Assembly: GCF_048544455.1 (NCBI RefSeq)
Contig: NC_133538.1
Coordinates: forward strand, 1,712,658 to 1,776,657
Direction of reading: 5' to 3'
Source of the DNA: Silene latifolia
Taxonomy: Eukaryota > Streptophyta > Magnoliopsida > Caryophyllales > Caryophyllaceae
DNA: 64,000 bases
A model generated the notes under the pieces. The model saw nothing but the letters and a program-made list of their open reading frames with translations. It did no database searches and was not told where the DNA came from. The first letter of the stretch is position 1. Each line of letters opens with the position of its first letter. This document shows positions 36,353 to 46,970 of the stretch, piece by piece. The position numbers were made by a program, and so were the translations under genes.

Positions 36353-36952
36353 ATGTCAATGAATTTATACCTAAATCGCCATAAATTTGAAAACTTTTCG
36401 AAGTTTACAGCAGATCTGAGTTTTGTTGACTCGGATTATGAAGATGGTCCTTGTTTATTCAACAACACTGTTGATTTTGTTCGAGTTGATGATGATTTTG
36501 TTCGAGTTGATGATGATTTTGTTCGAGTTGATGAAGATTTGGAGGGTGTGATTCGAAATGATGTTGATGGGAATATTGTGACTGATTGTGGTGTTGCGGT
36601 GCTTGAATCTGAGATCGATGATGATTTTCAGAAACGTAGGGAAGAAATGGCGGAGTTTGTTCGGGTTGATTCTGAGAGAAGAATGAAGAAGATGGTGGAG
36701 AGGCGTGAAACCAAAGAGCATCGTCGTTGGTTTTTGATGGAATTGTCAAAATATTGGCCTATGTTTGCCCTAGAACTTGAAAATGACGATGATGTGAAGG
36801 GAGATGGAGTTACTGCAGATGACGATGATGTTGATGTTGCTGGTTATAGTCAGGACATACCTGAATCTGTTGATATTGTTCTTGACACCTATGGGGAATG
36901 GGATACTATTGTCCCTGATTCTCAACCGTTACCTTTGTTTGGGGAGGTCTAA
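36353..36952 (+). CDS. Unrecognised acidic 199-aa protein carried by the mariner-like element
   Basis: I do not recognise this protein. It opens MSMNLYLNRHKFENFSKF, has three near-exact tandem copies of DFVRVDD (36476-36538, a 21-base repeat) with a fourth diverged copy, EFVRVDS, about 60 residues later. It then has a Lys/Arg-rich helical-looking patch (RRMKKMVERRETKEHRRW), a hydrophobic LSKYWPMFALEL and an acidic tail ending PLPLFGEV. There is no signal peptide or membrane span. The 150 bases before the ATG are CT-rich with repeated TCTC and TCATT, like a plant 5' UTR, and the frame has no lesions. It converges with the transposase stub. It could be a captured host gene exon or an element-encoded accessory gene; both are inference. 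Whether it is expressed is unknown. Confidence 0.55.
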   Translation: MSMNLYLNRHKFENFSKFTADLSFVDSDYEDGPCLFNNTVDFVRVDDDFVRVDDDFVRVDEDLEGVIRNDVDGNIVTDCGVAVLESEIDDDFQKRREEMAEFVRVDSERRMKKMVERRETKEHRRWFLMELSKYWPMFALELENDDDVKGDGVTADDDDVDVAGYSQDIPESVDIVLDTYGEWDTIVPDSQPLPLFGEV

Positions 36953-37053
36953 TTCCGTTTCCCTGATTCTTTTAACTTTTTTTTTTTTTTCATATGGACT
37001 AGTGATGATATAAGTTGCCTAATATGGGTTTTATACTCCTTTTATTGACCTTG

Positions 37054-37266
37054 TTATTGCTCAATGATCTTATTTGAGAGCATAAAACACATTCCATGCT
37101 GCTTCTTGGCTTGATTCCAAATGTCGGTCACTGTCTTTCTACAAACCCCAAATTGTGCTGCTATTTCTGACATTGAACCATGCTTTGGTTTACCACCACT
37201 GCTTTTTTCTAGTAAAAGATCACATATTCTTGATCTTTCTAAATTATCCAGATTTTTTGTCTTCAT
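37054..37266 (-). pseudogene. Mariner transposase, N-terminal DNA-binding stub
   Basis: 71 codons: NLERSRICDLLLEKSSGGKP, then MSEIAAQFGVCRKTVTDIW. This is the helix-turn-helix start of plant mariner transposases (usual form 'EER..I...L......G.L..G....A..F.VS..TV..IW'). It recognises the terminal inverted repeats. The frame ends shortly after the helix-turn-helix, and the catalytic DD39D-type core is absent; the DNA that should encode it is replaced by the region of the plus-strand gene. The protein could bind element ends without cutting them, so at most it would compete with active transposase. Confidence 0.8.
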
Positions 37267-37404
37267 TTATTGAGAATGTTTTTGTTGTGTTTCTGAAATG
37301 GTAAGAAAGTTGTTGTTTGGCTCTATGCAAATAAATGAATTTAGTTGATCATCCTTTCTATTTATATCATCCTTGAACTTTGCATCATGTTTGAAAACAT
37401 TTGG

Positions 37405-37482
37405 GCGCATAAAATGAAATGTTAGTGAAATTTGGCTCCTTATTTGAAATTTGGTGCCAAATTTGGAGCCAAATTTTCATAA
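37405..37482. repeat. Inverted repeats in the mariner 5' region
   Basis: AAATTTGGCTCC is followed about 20 bases later by GGAGCCAAATTT, and between them is the palindrome AAATTTGGTGCCAAATTT. The unit could form a cruciform or hairpin upstream of the transposase start. Confidence 0.6.
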
Positions 37483-38531
37483 TCAAGGCCATTTGCAGTC
37501 AGGTACTTACTTTGACACTTGGGTTTTGTGTGAAGGACAACCAAATTGGTTGAAAAGAATGGAGAAACCCATCATCAAATCTGAAGTCCAGATTAATCAC
37601 CCGTTTTTTTATTTTTTTCGTTTCGTGTTGCCTAATTAGCTGTAATTAGTGTAAGAAGACACTAATCTTACGTCCAGATTTATTAAAACGTTTATTATTG
37701 TTAAATGGAGGCATGTCTCCATATGTAATGGTTGTTAAACAACTTTGTTTTGTATAATTATCACTAATGATGTAATAAATGGGACAGTTTAATCCCATTC
37801 TTAAACATGTACTAATGTTGTTCTATTTTTTGGAGGGAGCAATTAACTTTATGCTTTATCTTATTTAACTACTAATTATTCAACACTCTCTCCACTCAAC
37901 AAACCCCACCAAAGTCCTTTATTCATTCTTTATTCACTTCCTTAAATATTGTGCCCCATCCAAAGGGGAAGAAAAAGAAGAATAGGAGGGAGTATAATAT
38001 GTGTTGAATTGTCATCTAGTGAGGATCGAACCCATGACCTCTTGGTATGTGTACCCTCACTATTACCACTATGACACATTCAGCTTGTTGATATTAAATA
38101 CAACTGATTATATTTAATTACAATTAACAGATTAATTCGTCCAAGCTAACATTATATATATTTAATTAAATATAACTTATTATATTTATTTTACGAATTG
38201 ACAGTTAATTCGTCTCAACTTAATATTATTTAATTTTCATTAAATAATTATCTCATCAACACATTGACTAACTTTTTAGTCATTTTGGGCATCAATGTAA
38301 TTATATTTCTATAACCACATTTCTCAAACACGTCCTATAGGTGTGACCTTTAGGGACCAGTTGATCACCGCCATCTGTATGATAATAACGTCAAACTCTC
38401 TAGCAAGCCAACCGTTATTAGGTAAACGTTAATCAACTGATTAAATATACGAAGTATACCCTTGTGAACCTGTAAGAGATTTACAAATGTTATCTCACTA
38501 ATTTGTGGAGGACACAAGCTCCAACATGCCT

Positions 38532-39668
38532 ATAGGAGAATGCCCTTCAGGCTATGTAATGCTCCCGCCACATTTCAACGTTGCATGATGAGTGTCTTTT
38601 CTGACTACTTAGAAACCATAATGGAAGTTTTTTATGGATGATTTAAGTGTCTATGGAAAAGATTTTGAGTCATGTTTACATAATTTGTCACTTGTCTTGC
38701 AAAAATGTGAGGATGTTAGCCATGTTTTAAATTGGGAGAAGTGTCACTTCTTGCTCAATGAAGGCATTGTCTTGGGTCATTTCATTTTGGAAAAGGGTGT
38801 CGAGGTTGATAAAGCTAAAGTTGAGCTAATAGAGAAATTACCGCCACCCGTGAATGTCAAAGGGGTGCGGAGTTTTCACGGCCACGCGGGGTTTTACCGA
38901 CGATTCATAAAAGTTTTTTCCAAAATTACAAAACCCCTTACTCAACTTTTGCTTAAAGATGCCTTATTCAAATTTACTCATGAGTGTTTTGAGGCTTTTG
39001 ATAGGATTAAAGAAGCTCTAATTTCGGCACCGATTATTCAAACGCCAAATTGGGAGTTGCCTTTCAAGATAATGTGTGATGCAAGCAACTATACTGTTGG
39101 CGCAGTTCTTGGCCAACCGATTGGGAAAGCTTTACATGCCATATATAATATAAGCAAAACCTTTGATGCTACACAAGTCAACTATGATACCAAAGAAAAA
39201 GAACTTCTTGCTATAGTGTATGCCTTGGACAAGTTCCGCTCCTACTTACTTGGATCCAAAGTCATATTATTCTCGGACCATCATGCTCTTAGACACCACT
39301 TGGTAAATAAAGAATCAAAACCAAGATTGTTGTGGTGGTTATTGTTGCTTCAAGAATTCGACTTAGAGATAAGAGACAAGAAAGGGGCTGAGAATGTAGT
39401 TGCGGATCACTTGTCAAGAATTCGGTTTGACAACAATGAAGAAGATACACCAATTAATGATTCCTTTCCCGATGATGTTCTAATGGCCATCCACACACAA
39501 CTCGAACGAGACACAACACCATGGTTTGCCGATTTTTCAAACTACATTGTAGGAGGAGTTCTTCACCCGAATTTGAACTACAATCAACGAAATAGATTCC
39601 TATTTGAAGTGAAGAGGTATTTTGGGGATGATCCCAATCTCTACAAGGCATGTAGAGATAGTCTATAG
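38532..39668 (+). pseudogene. pol: Athila pol: second half of reverse transcriptase and RNase H
   Basis: Resumes after the copia with RRMP, CNAPATFQRCMM-like text (decayed) and the RT active site [10 protein letters not shown] six-T run adds a base just before it and shifts the frame. Next come [20 protein letters not shown] and the RNase H residues in [15 protein letters not shown] (D), [19 protein letters not shown] (E), [10 protein letters not shown] (D) and [10 protein letters not shown] (D). A TAG at 39666 separates it from integrase in the same frame. RNase H normally removes the RNA strand during reverse transcription. Confidence 0.9.
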
Positions 39669-40690
39669 CGAAAGTGTGTGCCACAATGGGAGGATCAAGG
39701 AGTTTTGGAGGGTTTCCACTCATCCCCATATGGAGGACACCATGGAGCAAGAAGGATGGTTGCCAAAGTCCTACACTCGGGCTTCTATTGGCCCACCATG
39801 TTTGAAGATGCTAGAGAATTCATCCTTCTTTATGATCCTTGCCAAAGAACCGGGAACATCTCTTGGAGAAATGAGATGCCACAACGAGGCGTATTGGAAG
39901 TTGAAATCTTCGATGTTTGGGGAATTGATTACCAAGGTCCCTTTGTATCGTCTCAATGTAACAAGTACATTCTAGTTGTCGTTGATTACGTTTCAAAGTT
40001 TGGAGTCCCTAGAGCTATTATTAGTGATGGTGCAACACACTTCCATGAGAAAAAACTTGCATCTCTGTTGACAAAATATGGTGTTCAACATAGAACTGGC
40101 TTGGGATATCACCCTCAAACAAGTGATCAAGTCGAAGTTTCCAATAGAGAGATCAAGAAAATTCTTGATAAAGTTGTTAACAAGACTCGTAAGGATTGGA
40201 GCATGAAACTTGATGATACTTTTTGGGATTATAGGACGGCCTATAAGACCCCTGTAGGAGCATCCCCTTACAAGTTAGTCTATGGAAAGGCTTGCCACTT
40301 GCCGATTGAATTAGAATACAAGGCCTTTTAGGCAATCAAAGCTCTAAATCTTGATCTCAAGCTAAGTGGAGAGAAGAGGATCCTAAAAATCGATGAGGTG
40401 GAGGAATTTCGACTTCACTCATATGAGAATGCCAAGATCTACAAAGAACGCACTAACATGCTCCATGATAAGAGGATCAAGTAAAAGGCATTGCCCCAAG
40501 GGAGACAAAGTCCTTCTATATAACTCCATATATCGAATCTTCCCCGGAAAGTTGAATTCACGATGGACGGGTCCCTTTGTGATCACAAATGTTGGAAAGT
40601 ATGGAGACTTTGAGATAATGTCGGAAGAAGGAAATTGGTTCAAGGTCAATGGTCAACGAATCAAGCCATATTATGAAGGAACCTTCTTAG
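39669..40690 (+). pseudogene. pol: Athila integrase
   Basis: Zinc region [11 protein letters not shown] (His pair) with YDPCQRTGN, where the first of the two Cys has become Tyr. The core has GIDYQGPF (first D), [11 protein letters not shown] (second D) and [13 protein letters not shown] (E). Between the first two, [12 protein letters not shown] shows an in-frame loss of about 25 residues compared with the usual spacing. A TAG at 40329 and a shift near 40490 precede the C-terminal GPY/F module (FPGKLNSRWTGPFVI). Integrase would join element DNA to the genome. Confidence 0.9.
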
Positions 40691-40695
40691 GCAAT

Positions 40696-41128
40696 GTTGT
40701 CAGGATCGAATCCTACTTTGGATCGAATAGGGGTGGTAGGATCGGATCGCAGGATCGAATCGTAGGATCGTAAGATCCTACAAATAGCTTGGATAAACAA
40801 GTATATGTAAACTATTTAGTATAATTTGTGATGTATAATGTTAAAAAGTTTATTTAATGACATGAAAGTCTTAATAATCATATCAATATATTACATATAC
40901 CTTTAATTTAGAGTTGTAAATATACAAGAACAACCTACTCACAAATTTGTTGCACAAATAAGCAATTTACGATCCTGAACGATCCTACCATCAATCCTAC
41001 ACGATCCTGTATGATCCTATCCGATCCTACCCAATCCTGACCGATCCTATACCGATCCTACCGCCAAAACGATCCTACGACGATTTGAATCGTTTTCCAC
41101 CTACGATCCGGATCCCAATTTTAACAAC
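40696..41128. mobile_element. MITE-like element built of inverted GATCC decamer arrays
   Basis: It interrupts the Athila sequence after the integrase end. The left end is GTTGTCAGGATCG; the right end, read on the other strand, is GTTGTTAAAATTGGGATC. The left arm repeats TAGGATCG-type words and the right arm (about 40972-41095) repeats CGATCCTANC-type decamers in the opposite sense, around an A+T-rich middle. A 2-base AT or 3-base ATG duplication is possible. Non-coding. Superfamily not determinable. Confidence 0.6.
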
Positions 41129-41990
41129 ATGGTTCATAGGAGAGGTTGAGGCCATCCACCTCGAGCCTCTCCCACCATGATAAAGCATTGAAATAGAGAA
41201 GAGTTTTGTGGAGTCCTCTCTAAATCACCACTTGTAAATATACTAACTTACTTTCTAGCACTTAACTTCTTACACTGCATTTTAATTACCTTATTTTAAG
41301 CATAATTTTTGATATGAGAGGAAGTGCGGGAGGCTTAATAATCAAATTTGATATGTGAAGGTTATGAAATTCGAGTGTGGGGAAGCTATGCCTAGGCTAA
41401 GAGAGCCTATAGCAATCAATCCATTGCTAGGAAGCTAGAAGGAGGAAGCCTTAAAAGAGCTAAAAGGAGGATCCCCACGAGTTGGCCTCAACCCATGGGA
41501 GTGGGGGCCAAAAAGTCTTGAAGAAAAATTTCTGCAGCAAAAGACAGGCGTCCTGGATTCGACCCGGGCATCCCAAATACTCAAAACGGGTGAGCTAGCT
41601 TGAGGACGCACATCCCTATATGCCTCTAAGAAATAATTTTTCCTGAAGCAAAAGTCAGGCGACCTGAATTCGAAACGGGCGTCCCTATACTCAGGACGGG
41701 TGAACCATCTTGGGGACGCACATCCCCCTTTACGTCTACAAAAATTTCTGCAGCAGGAAACGCACGGCTTCCTCACCACTCCGCGCGTCTCCCTCCCATG
41801 CTCCTCTTCTAATGACTACAAACCCTCTTTTGTTTTCCTCATTACCACCACACTCATTAAGACACATCAACTTCTCTCTCTTGTAGTAACCAAACGTCCC
41901 TCACAAATACTCAACACCACCAAACCTCATCTGCAAAAACCCAAATCAACCTCCCTAAACATTAGCTCACCCAAATCTAGGGTTTGAGAA
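41129..41990 (+). other. Athila spacer between pol and the third gene, with palindrome cluster
   Basis: No domain-bearing frame. 41545-41790 repeats words such as GACAGGCGTCCTGG, GACGCACATCC and GAAACGGGCGTCC, similar to the LTR clusters. This resembles a leader for a spliced or internally started third transcript. Confidence 0.5.
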
Positions 41991-43560
41991 GTTCCACAAA
42001 GCAAAGAGATCCTATTTAGGGAATTTTGATTTTACTCTCAACCACAAAGTTCTATGGAATCCCTAACTCAAGCAAAAGCAACTTCATAGCAAGGGAAAAG
42101 AGAAGGCCAACAAGGTTAATTGGGAGTTCTTCTCGCTCACACCACAATGAAAGGAGAAGGGAAAATGAAGACATCAATGATCTCTCTCGACTTGAGCGGT
42201 TCCCCAACATCGAATTCGTCAATGATGCACAAAGTATAGTCTTCCACCGGTTATAGGGTAAAAACATCCTTCCTAAAAAGTTTGTTTGTCTTGATACCTT
42301 AAGGTAATTGGGAATTTATCATCAAACCGAGGATTTGTTTGGACTCTCAACTATGTTTCACATGCATGAACTTACCTATCAATCACTTATGAGTTTCCTA
42401 AAGATCTCTACCATAAATGACACCATTTGCATTGAGTTTCATTTGGAGAATGTAACAAGGATGATAACTTTGGTTGAATTTGTGGATATCTTGGGTTTAG
42501 ATGTATCGACCTCTCGGCCATACAAGCTTAGGAAAAATAGTGTAGCACCTCTTTGTAGAGCCCTAACGGGCCGTGACTTGACAAAGATAAAAGACTGTTC
42601 GGCTTCCGACATAAAAAACCCCATTATAAGATTGACATACCTTTTCATCACGAGCACCCTACTAGCTTGACGTGACCCGGCCGTGGTAAATGAGATTGAT
42701 ATTAAATTCATGGAATCATATTTTAAAATACAAGGGAAATGCGAGTGTAATTTCAATGCCCCTTTTGTGTTACTTGAACGATGGGCACGATTTCACAATG
42801 GATGTGATAATGGGATGAGACACATTGTCAATGGAGGCTTGATTACAATAATAGCCAAGAGGTATAACCCAAATTTCAACAAAGACAATTCCTATGTCCC
42901 TCTTTCGGGCGATACTAGGATCAATGAACGACTTCTATTCCAACAACAATATTGGATAGCCTATTAAGGGTATGAGAGGCAATTCAAATGGTTAACAAAA
43001 GGGATTGCCCCACTAAGCCTTCCAATGGAAGTATTGACAAGGATTTCACCAAGGAGAGGGCCCCTTTTCCCAAATATCATCATACCTAGTGCCCAAAAAT
43101 TCAAGACAAGCAGGTCAACCCCCACCCCCTACTCAACAACAAGCAAGTGAACCGCAATAAAATGAGGGGGAAACAATCACTATTCCTCCCTACCTCTTTC
43201 CTTGCCAACCCTACAACCACCCAAACCCGTTTATTCTCCCAAAGGATAACTTTGCTATGGGTTTACTTCAAGCAATGCATAGACAACAAAAAAACGATAG
43301 GGTGGATGACTACTATGCTCTCTATCTCAATTTCCATCAATTGGCCTGCCAAGGTCAGATTAATGAGGAAGGAGCCCATCCTTCATGGGCTCAAATTGAC
43401 ATACTCTTCTCTACTTCGGCCCATGGGAATGAAGGAGCTACTGGTAATGGTAACGGGAAGGAGGATGATGGGGATGAGTTTATGGATTTTTATGAGAGTG
43501 ATGAATCGAGAGTGAATTAGAGTGATGAACTTGGAAGGGATGATGATGAAAAATGAAATA
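41991..43560 (+). pseudogene. Athila third gene (ATHILA ORF-1 family / env-position protein)
   Basis: Consecutive pieces on the plus strand read LERFPNIEFVNDAQSIVFHRL, KKFVCLDTL, LGIYHQTEDLFGLSTMFHMH, YQSLMSFLKIS, ICIEFHLEN and LVEFVDILGLDV. They continue through RLTYLFITSTLLA and LLERWARFHNGCDNG. The pattern matches the plant protein family known as ATHILA ORF-1, found downstream of pol where retroviruses carry env. Stops at about 42254, 42306, 42668 and 42965 break it. The acidic C-terminal tail survives (43440-43520). Family assignment is from remembered pattern and function is unknown. A Pfam search would settle it. Confidence 0.6.
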
Positions 43561-45524
43561 GTTCTTTGGCATTAGCTTGGTGGAGGAGGGCAAAGAGGCA
43601 CCCAACATGGCTTTTAAAAGATCTTTCTTCCTCTCTTATTCTCGTGTCAGAAGTTAATTTGCATAATAACATAGTTTAGATCAATTCTTGCTATTTTGGC
43701 TTTTGCCTAATGAGTGTCCTAGTAACATCAAAGGAATTTTTCCACCTTAGCAACATCAAGGTGATGACAAATTTTACTCCCACAAGAGAAATCCAAAACG
43801 ACAATTTGCATAGCATGCATGGCTTTGTGGCCAAACTCCCTTCATAGCCTTAACCGGTTTGAGGAAGTTTGATCACAACCATCTTGAGTTAATTTAAATT
43901 AGCTATCCGAAAAATCGAAAGCATGCATCATATAGCATAGTTTAGTTTGCATCATATGTAAATACATTCCATGTAGTATGCATTTAGTGTAGAATTCATG
44001 CATTTCATATAGTTTCATGCATTTGCATATTTTCCTATCGTCTTGTCCATTGATGACAAAGTCCATACTAGTGTGGGGATGAGAAATTCTAACATCTAAC
44101 CTATTTCAAAAATGATAAAAATTTAAAAATTTAAAAATTCCAAAAACATGTTCTTTCTTTGTAGTATAGAATTGTATATATATTTGTTTGTTTGTCACTC
44201 TTATCACATGAGGACGACTACGCCACATTCGAAGCATGATGGATATTGAAGATAACATGGTATGATCTTTACAAATCTCCTTCCCCCTTCTTACATGTTA
44301 ATGACAATGTGGCTATTTTTTATTGATGCGGTATGAACCTATGTGTTGTTAAGAGTTTGCATTTAGTTTAAATGGCATTTTAGTTGGTAGAAGCATATGC
44401 ATTAGAATTGTGTATATGTTAGTTGTATCATTGCATGTAGTTACATGATAGAAATGTTTTGTGAAAATGCCTATTTAGGAAGCTTGACAAATGTCTATAA
44501 GGCCCTTGTAGATAATTTTTCTCCTCGAGACTTTGTTTGCTAGAATACTTTCAAGACACCCTAGGATGTGTCATACTAGTATCTTTTATCCCATGGTCTA
44601 ACGCCTAGTCAAGAGTGGCTTGTGGTGTGATAACTCCTTGGCTACCGTCTATTCCAAGGTGACCCTTGATGCCATGTAACCGTCCTTGCACTTCTATCAT
44701 CATTTTGTCAACAAAAAGGGAATGGGCACAAAAACATCAAATTGAGTTCAAGTTATCAATGTTAAAAATGTTTGCAATTGCATCAATGAAATGATGAGAA
44801 AAAATAGATTCCTATGCTTTTAATAGAAGTTCCCTTGCTACAAATGGGGTTACTTTCAAATGTTCAAAAATACAAAGTTGAAAATGCCATACGTAAAAAA
44901 ATGGCATGAAATGTTCTTTGTTGTCAAATGCTACAAAAATGAGGGGAAAATAAACCCAAAAGCAAACTACTATCATGAAACTCTTATACTTTGAATCCCT
45001 TTTATCCATTGATGATCCTATCTTTGTTGCATGGTAGAAAGGGGACGACCCTTCTTCTTATCTAGGCAAGAGGGGAATTCCGCGATCCTACAGTGTTTTC
45101 TAACACAAGGGAATTGGCTCTTGACAAAAGCATTTAGCAATTATGGACGAAAGTAGCCTAGTTTAACACAACTTAGAAGTGACTTGTTTGTATCCTCTTG
45201 GACTTAGTAACTAGGAGAACTAATATCTATGATGAAGTGTGTACCCTTAAATTGCTTCCCTTGTAGATGATTTCTGCCACTTAGATGAGGAATGTGGCTA
45301 TTCTTTTGTAGATGCATCCTTTGATTTGTTTTTGTGCTTAATGTTTGGATGCATTGCCATTTTGGCAAGCCCCACCTTACCTTCCAAGAAGGCATATTAC
45401 CTCATAGATGTCTTATTGTGAGTTGAAGGGGCGGAGTGAGACCCGCTAATTGTCTCACATTGGCTATGTTATAAATATAGGTCATAGTTTTAGTCACCTC
45501 TTTACTCGGGATGAGCAAAGGTTC
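43561..45524 (+). other. Athila 3' non-coding region
   Basis: Two kilobases of A+T-rich DNA up to the PPT with no frame longer than 65 codons and no domain. It contains CATGCAT/GCATTT-rich wording near 43920-44040. Long non-coding 3' regions are usual in Athila. Confidence 0.6.
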
Positions 45525-45534
45525 GGTTTGGGGA
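45525..45534 (+). promoter_or_regulatory. Athila polypurine tract
   Basis: GGTTTGGGGA directly before the 3' LTR start. Confidence 0.6.
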
Positions 45535-45677
45535 TATTTGATGTGACTCTATTTACGCACATTTAGCCCCTAACTAACCTCGTTCCTATGCTGCCTAGCA
45601 TGTATTAGGGTCGTTTCTATATTAAGCTTCCTATTTTGCATATTCTATGAAGTTTTGTGCCCTTGGTAGGGGAGGAG

Positions 45678-46952
45678 TGTTGGGAAATGTGTCCTCAACA
45701 GTAGTGCAATCACATGATTTAAATATCATTATTAAATCTCATTTTAAGAATACATGTGGGATGTAATTTTTTACAGTCAACTGGTCCACACATATCGGTA
45801 ATGATTGGCTGACTAGAGTTTGACATTACTGTCGTGCGACGGTGGTGATCAGTTGATCCCCTTAAGTAATACCTATAGGGAAATACTCTTAGTTGATTAT
45901 TTAATTTATCGTATACCGATACGAGTTAATTAAATTGCTTAAAATTGACGGATGATTTTGTGAGTATAATTTACGTATCTTATTGTAAATATGATTAAAT
46001 GAGACACGGTCTAAGTAATCGAATTGTTTAATTACTTAGATGAAATCATTGTTTACAGAAACAATTGAAACGGAATGAATAAATTATTATAAATACATAA
46101 TGTTCTAATTTATAATTTGGAAATATTTTTGGTACGAGTAATTACGAATTACTAGTCGATTTTGTAAATGACATATTTTATGAGTATGTTGATTTTTAAT
46201 ATGTTAAAAATACATTACATTGTGACATGTCATGTAACATGTTACATGTGACAAAATTGACAAATGACAAAATAAAATGGACCATCCATTTTATTATGAA
46301 AATGCCGAAATTAGAAGGAGTATGGGGTTAATATTGTGTTTTCATATTAGTGGAAAACATAATGATGAAAGACTACCTTCTAGCCATGCAACCCTAAGCT
46401 TTTGAGAAGAGCAAAAATAAAAAGCATTGGGCATAGTACCCAAGGCCAATATTTCGGCCAACCATATGAGAAAAGAAAAGAGAGTTTTTTTTTCAATATT
46501 CATTCATCATTTTTGATACAAAAATTTTCTAGTGTAAGAAAATGTATAATCTCTACAATATGTGATTTTTCTAGAGAAATAAAATCTCACAAATACTCCC
46601 TCTTGACCGAAATTTTCAAAAGTAAAAATACAATTTATTTTGTGTCAATTTTATAGTAAAACCAATATTATTACTAGATCTAAATAATATTGGTTATTAT
46701 GAGTTTCCTTGGGTATATGCTTTTGGGAGAGGTTCTAATTTGAACCTTGTTCATCCAATATTTGGAAGCTCAAGAACAAGTGAGTAGGTGAACTCACTTG
46801 TGCCCATAAATCCGAAAATCACAATGTAAGATGATGGTTTCTTCTTTATATTGTTTATTAGTTTGCATGCATAAGATTACTTATTAATTTTATGACAAAT
46901 TAAATTAAAACATATATGAATATGTTAGCATATAAATCTACCTTTTCCTTCA
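45678..46952 (+). repeat. 5' LTR of copia B
   Basis: 1275 bases; compared with 53159-54434, differences are concentrated in the first 250 bases. No obvious gene; the 84-codon frame at 46402 is present in both LTRs only because they are repeats. Confidence 0.9.
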
Positions 46953-46970
46953 ATCGGTATCAAGAGCCTT
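46953..46970 (+). promoter_or_regulatory. Copia B primer binding site (tRNA-Met-like)
   Basis: ATCGGTATCAAGAGCCTT follows the LTR. It is the TGGTATCA-type site with T changed to C and an extra A, so pairing with tRNA-iMet is imperfect. Confidence 0.6.

Larger units (their letters stand above)
35911..37992 (-). mobile_element. Mariner-like DNA transposon (2.08 kb) with a second, unrelated gene
   Basis: Ends are CTCCCTCCTATTCT and AGAATAGGAGGGAG, terminal inverted repeats of about 28 bases (CTCCCTCC is typical of plant Tc1/mariner and Stowaway). TA lies on each side (35909-35910, 37993-37994). The empty site is visible in the partner LTR as ATATATAATATG. Inside are an N-terminal transposase stub on the minus strand and a 199-codon frame on the plus strand. 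The missing catalytic domain means it would need transposase in trans. Confidence 0.9.
27659..38526 (-). mobile_element. Copia A-prime: sister copy of copia A, minus strand, carrying a mariner insertion
   Basis: Perfect TGCCT duplications at 27654-27658 and 38527-38531; joining the flanks restores the Athila RT text TFAYRRMP. Both LTRs are exactly 976 bases once the mariner element is removed. PBS and PPT are intact. Gag-pol is damaged by only a few lesions, so this is the better preserved of the two sisters. Because they lie in opposite orientation 4 kb apart, the two copias form a large inverted repeat. Confidence 0.95.
35467..38526 (-). repeat. 5' LTR of copia A-prime, interrupted by a mariner-like element
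   Basis: Matches 27659-28634 on both sides of the insertion. The TATA box TATATAAAAAG is at 35794-35804. The mariner lies between this box and the tRNA-like segment. In element sense that is upstream of the TATA box within the promoter half of the LTR. Confidence 0.9.

Noticed and set aside
46402..46656. 84-aa frame repeated at 53908-54138
   Set aside because: Two copies exist only because they lie in the two LTRs of copia B. They differ in start and length, with no recognisable domain.
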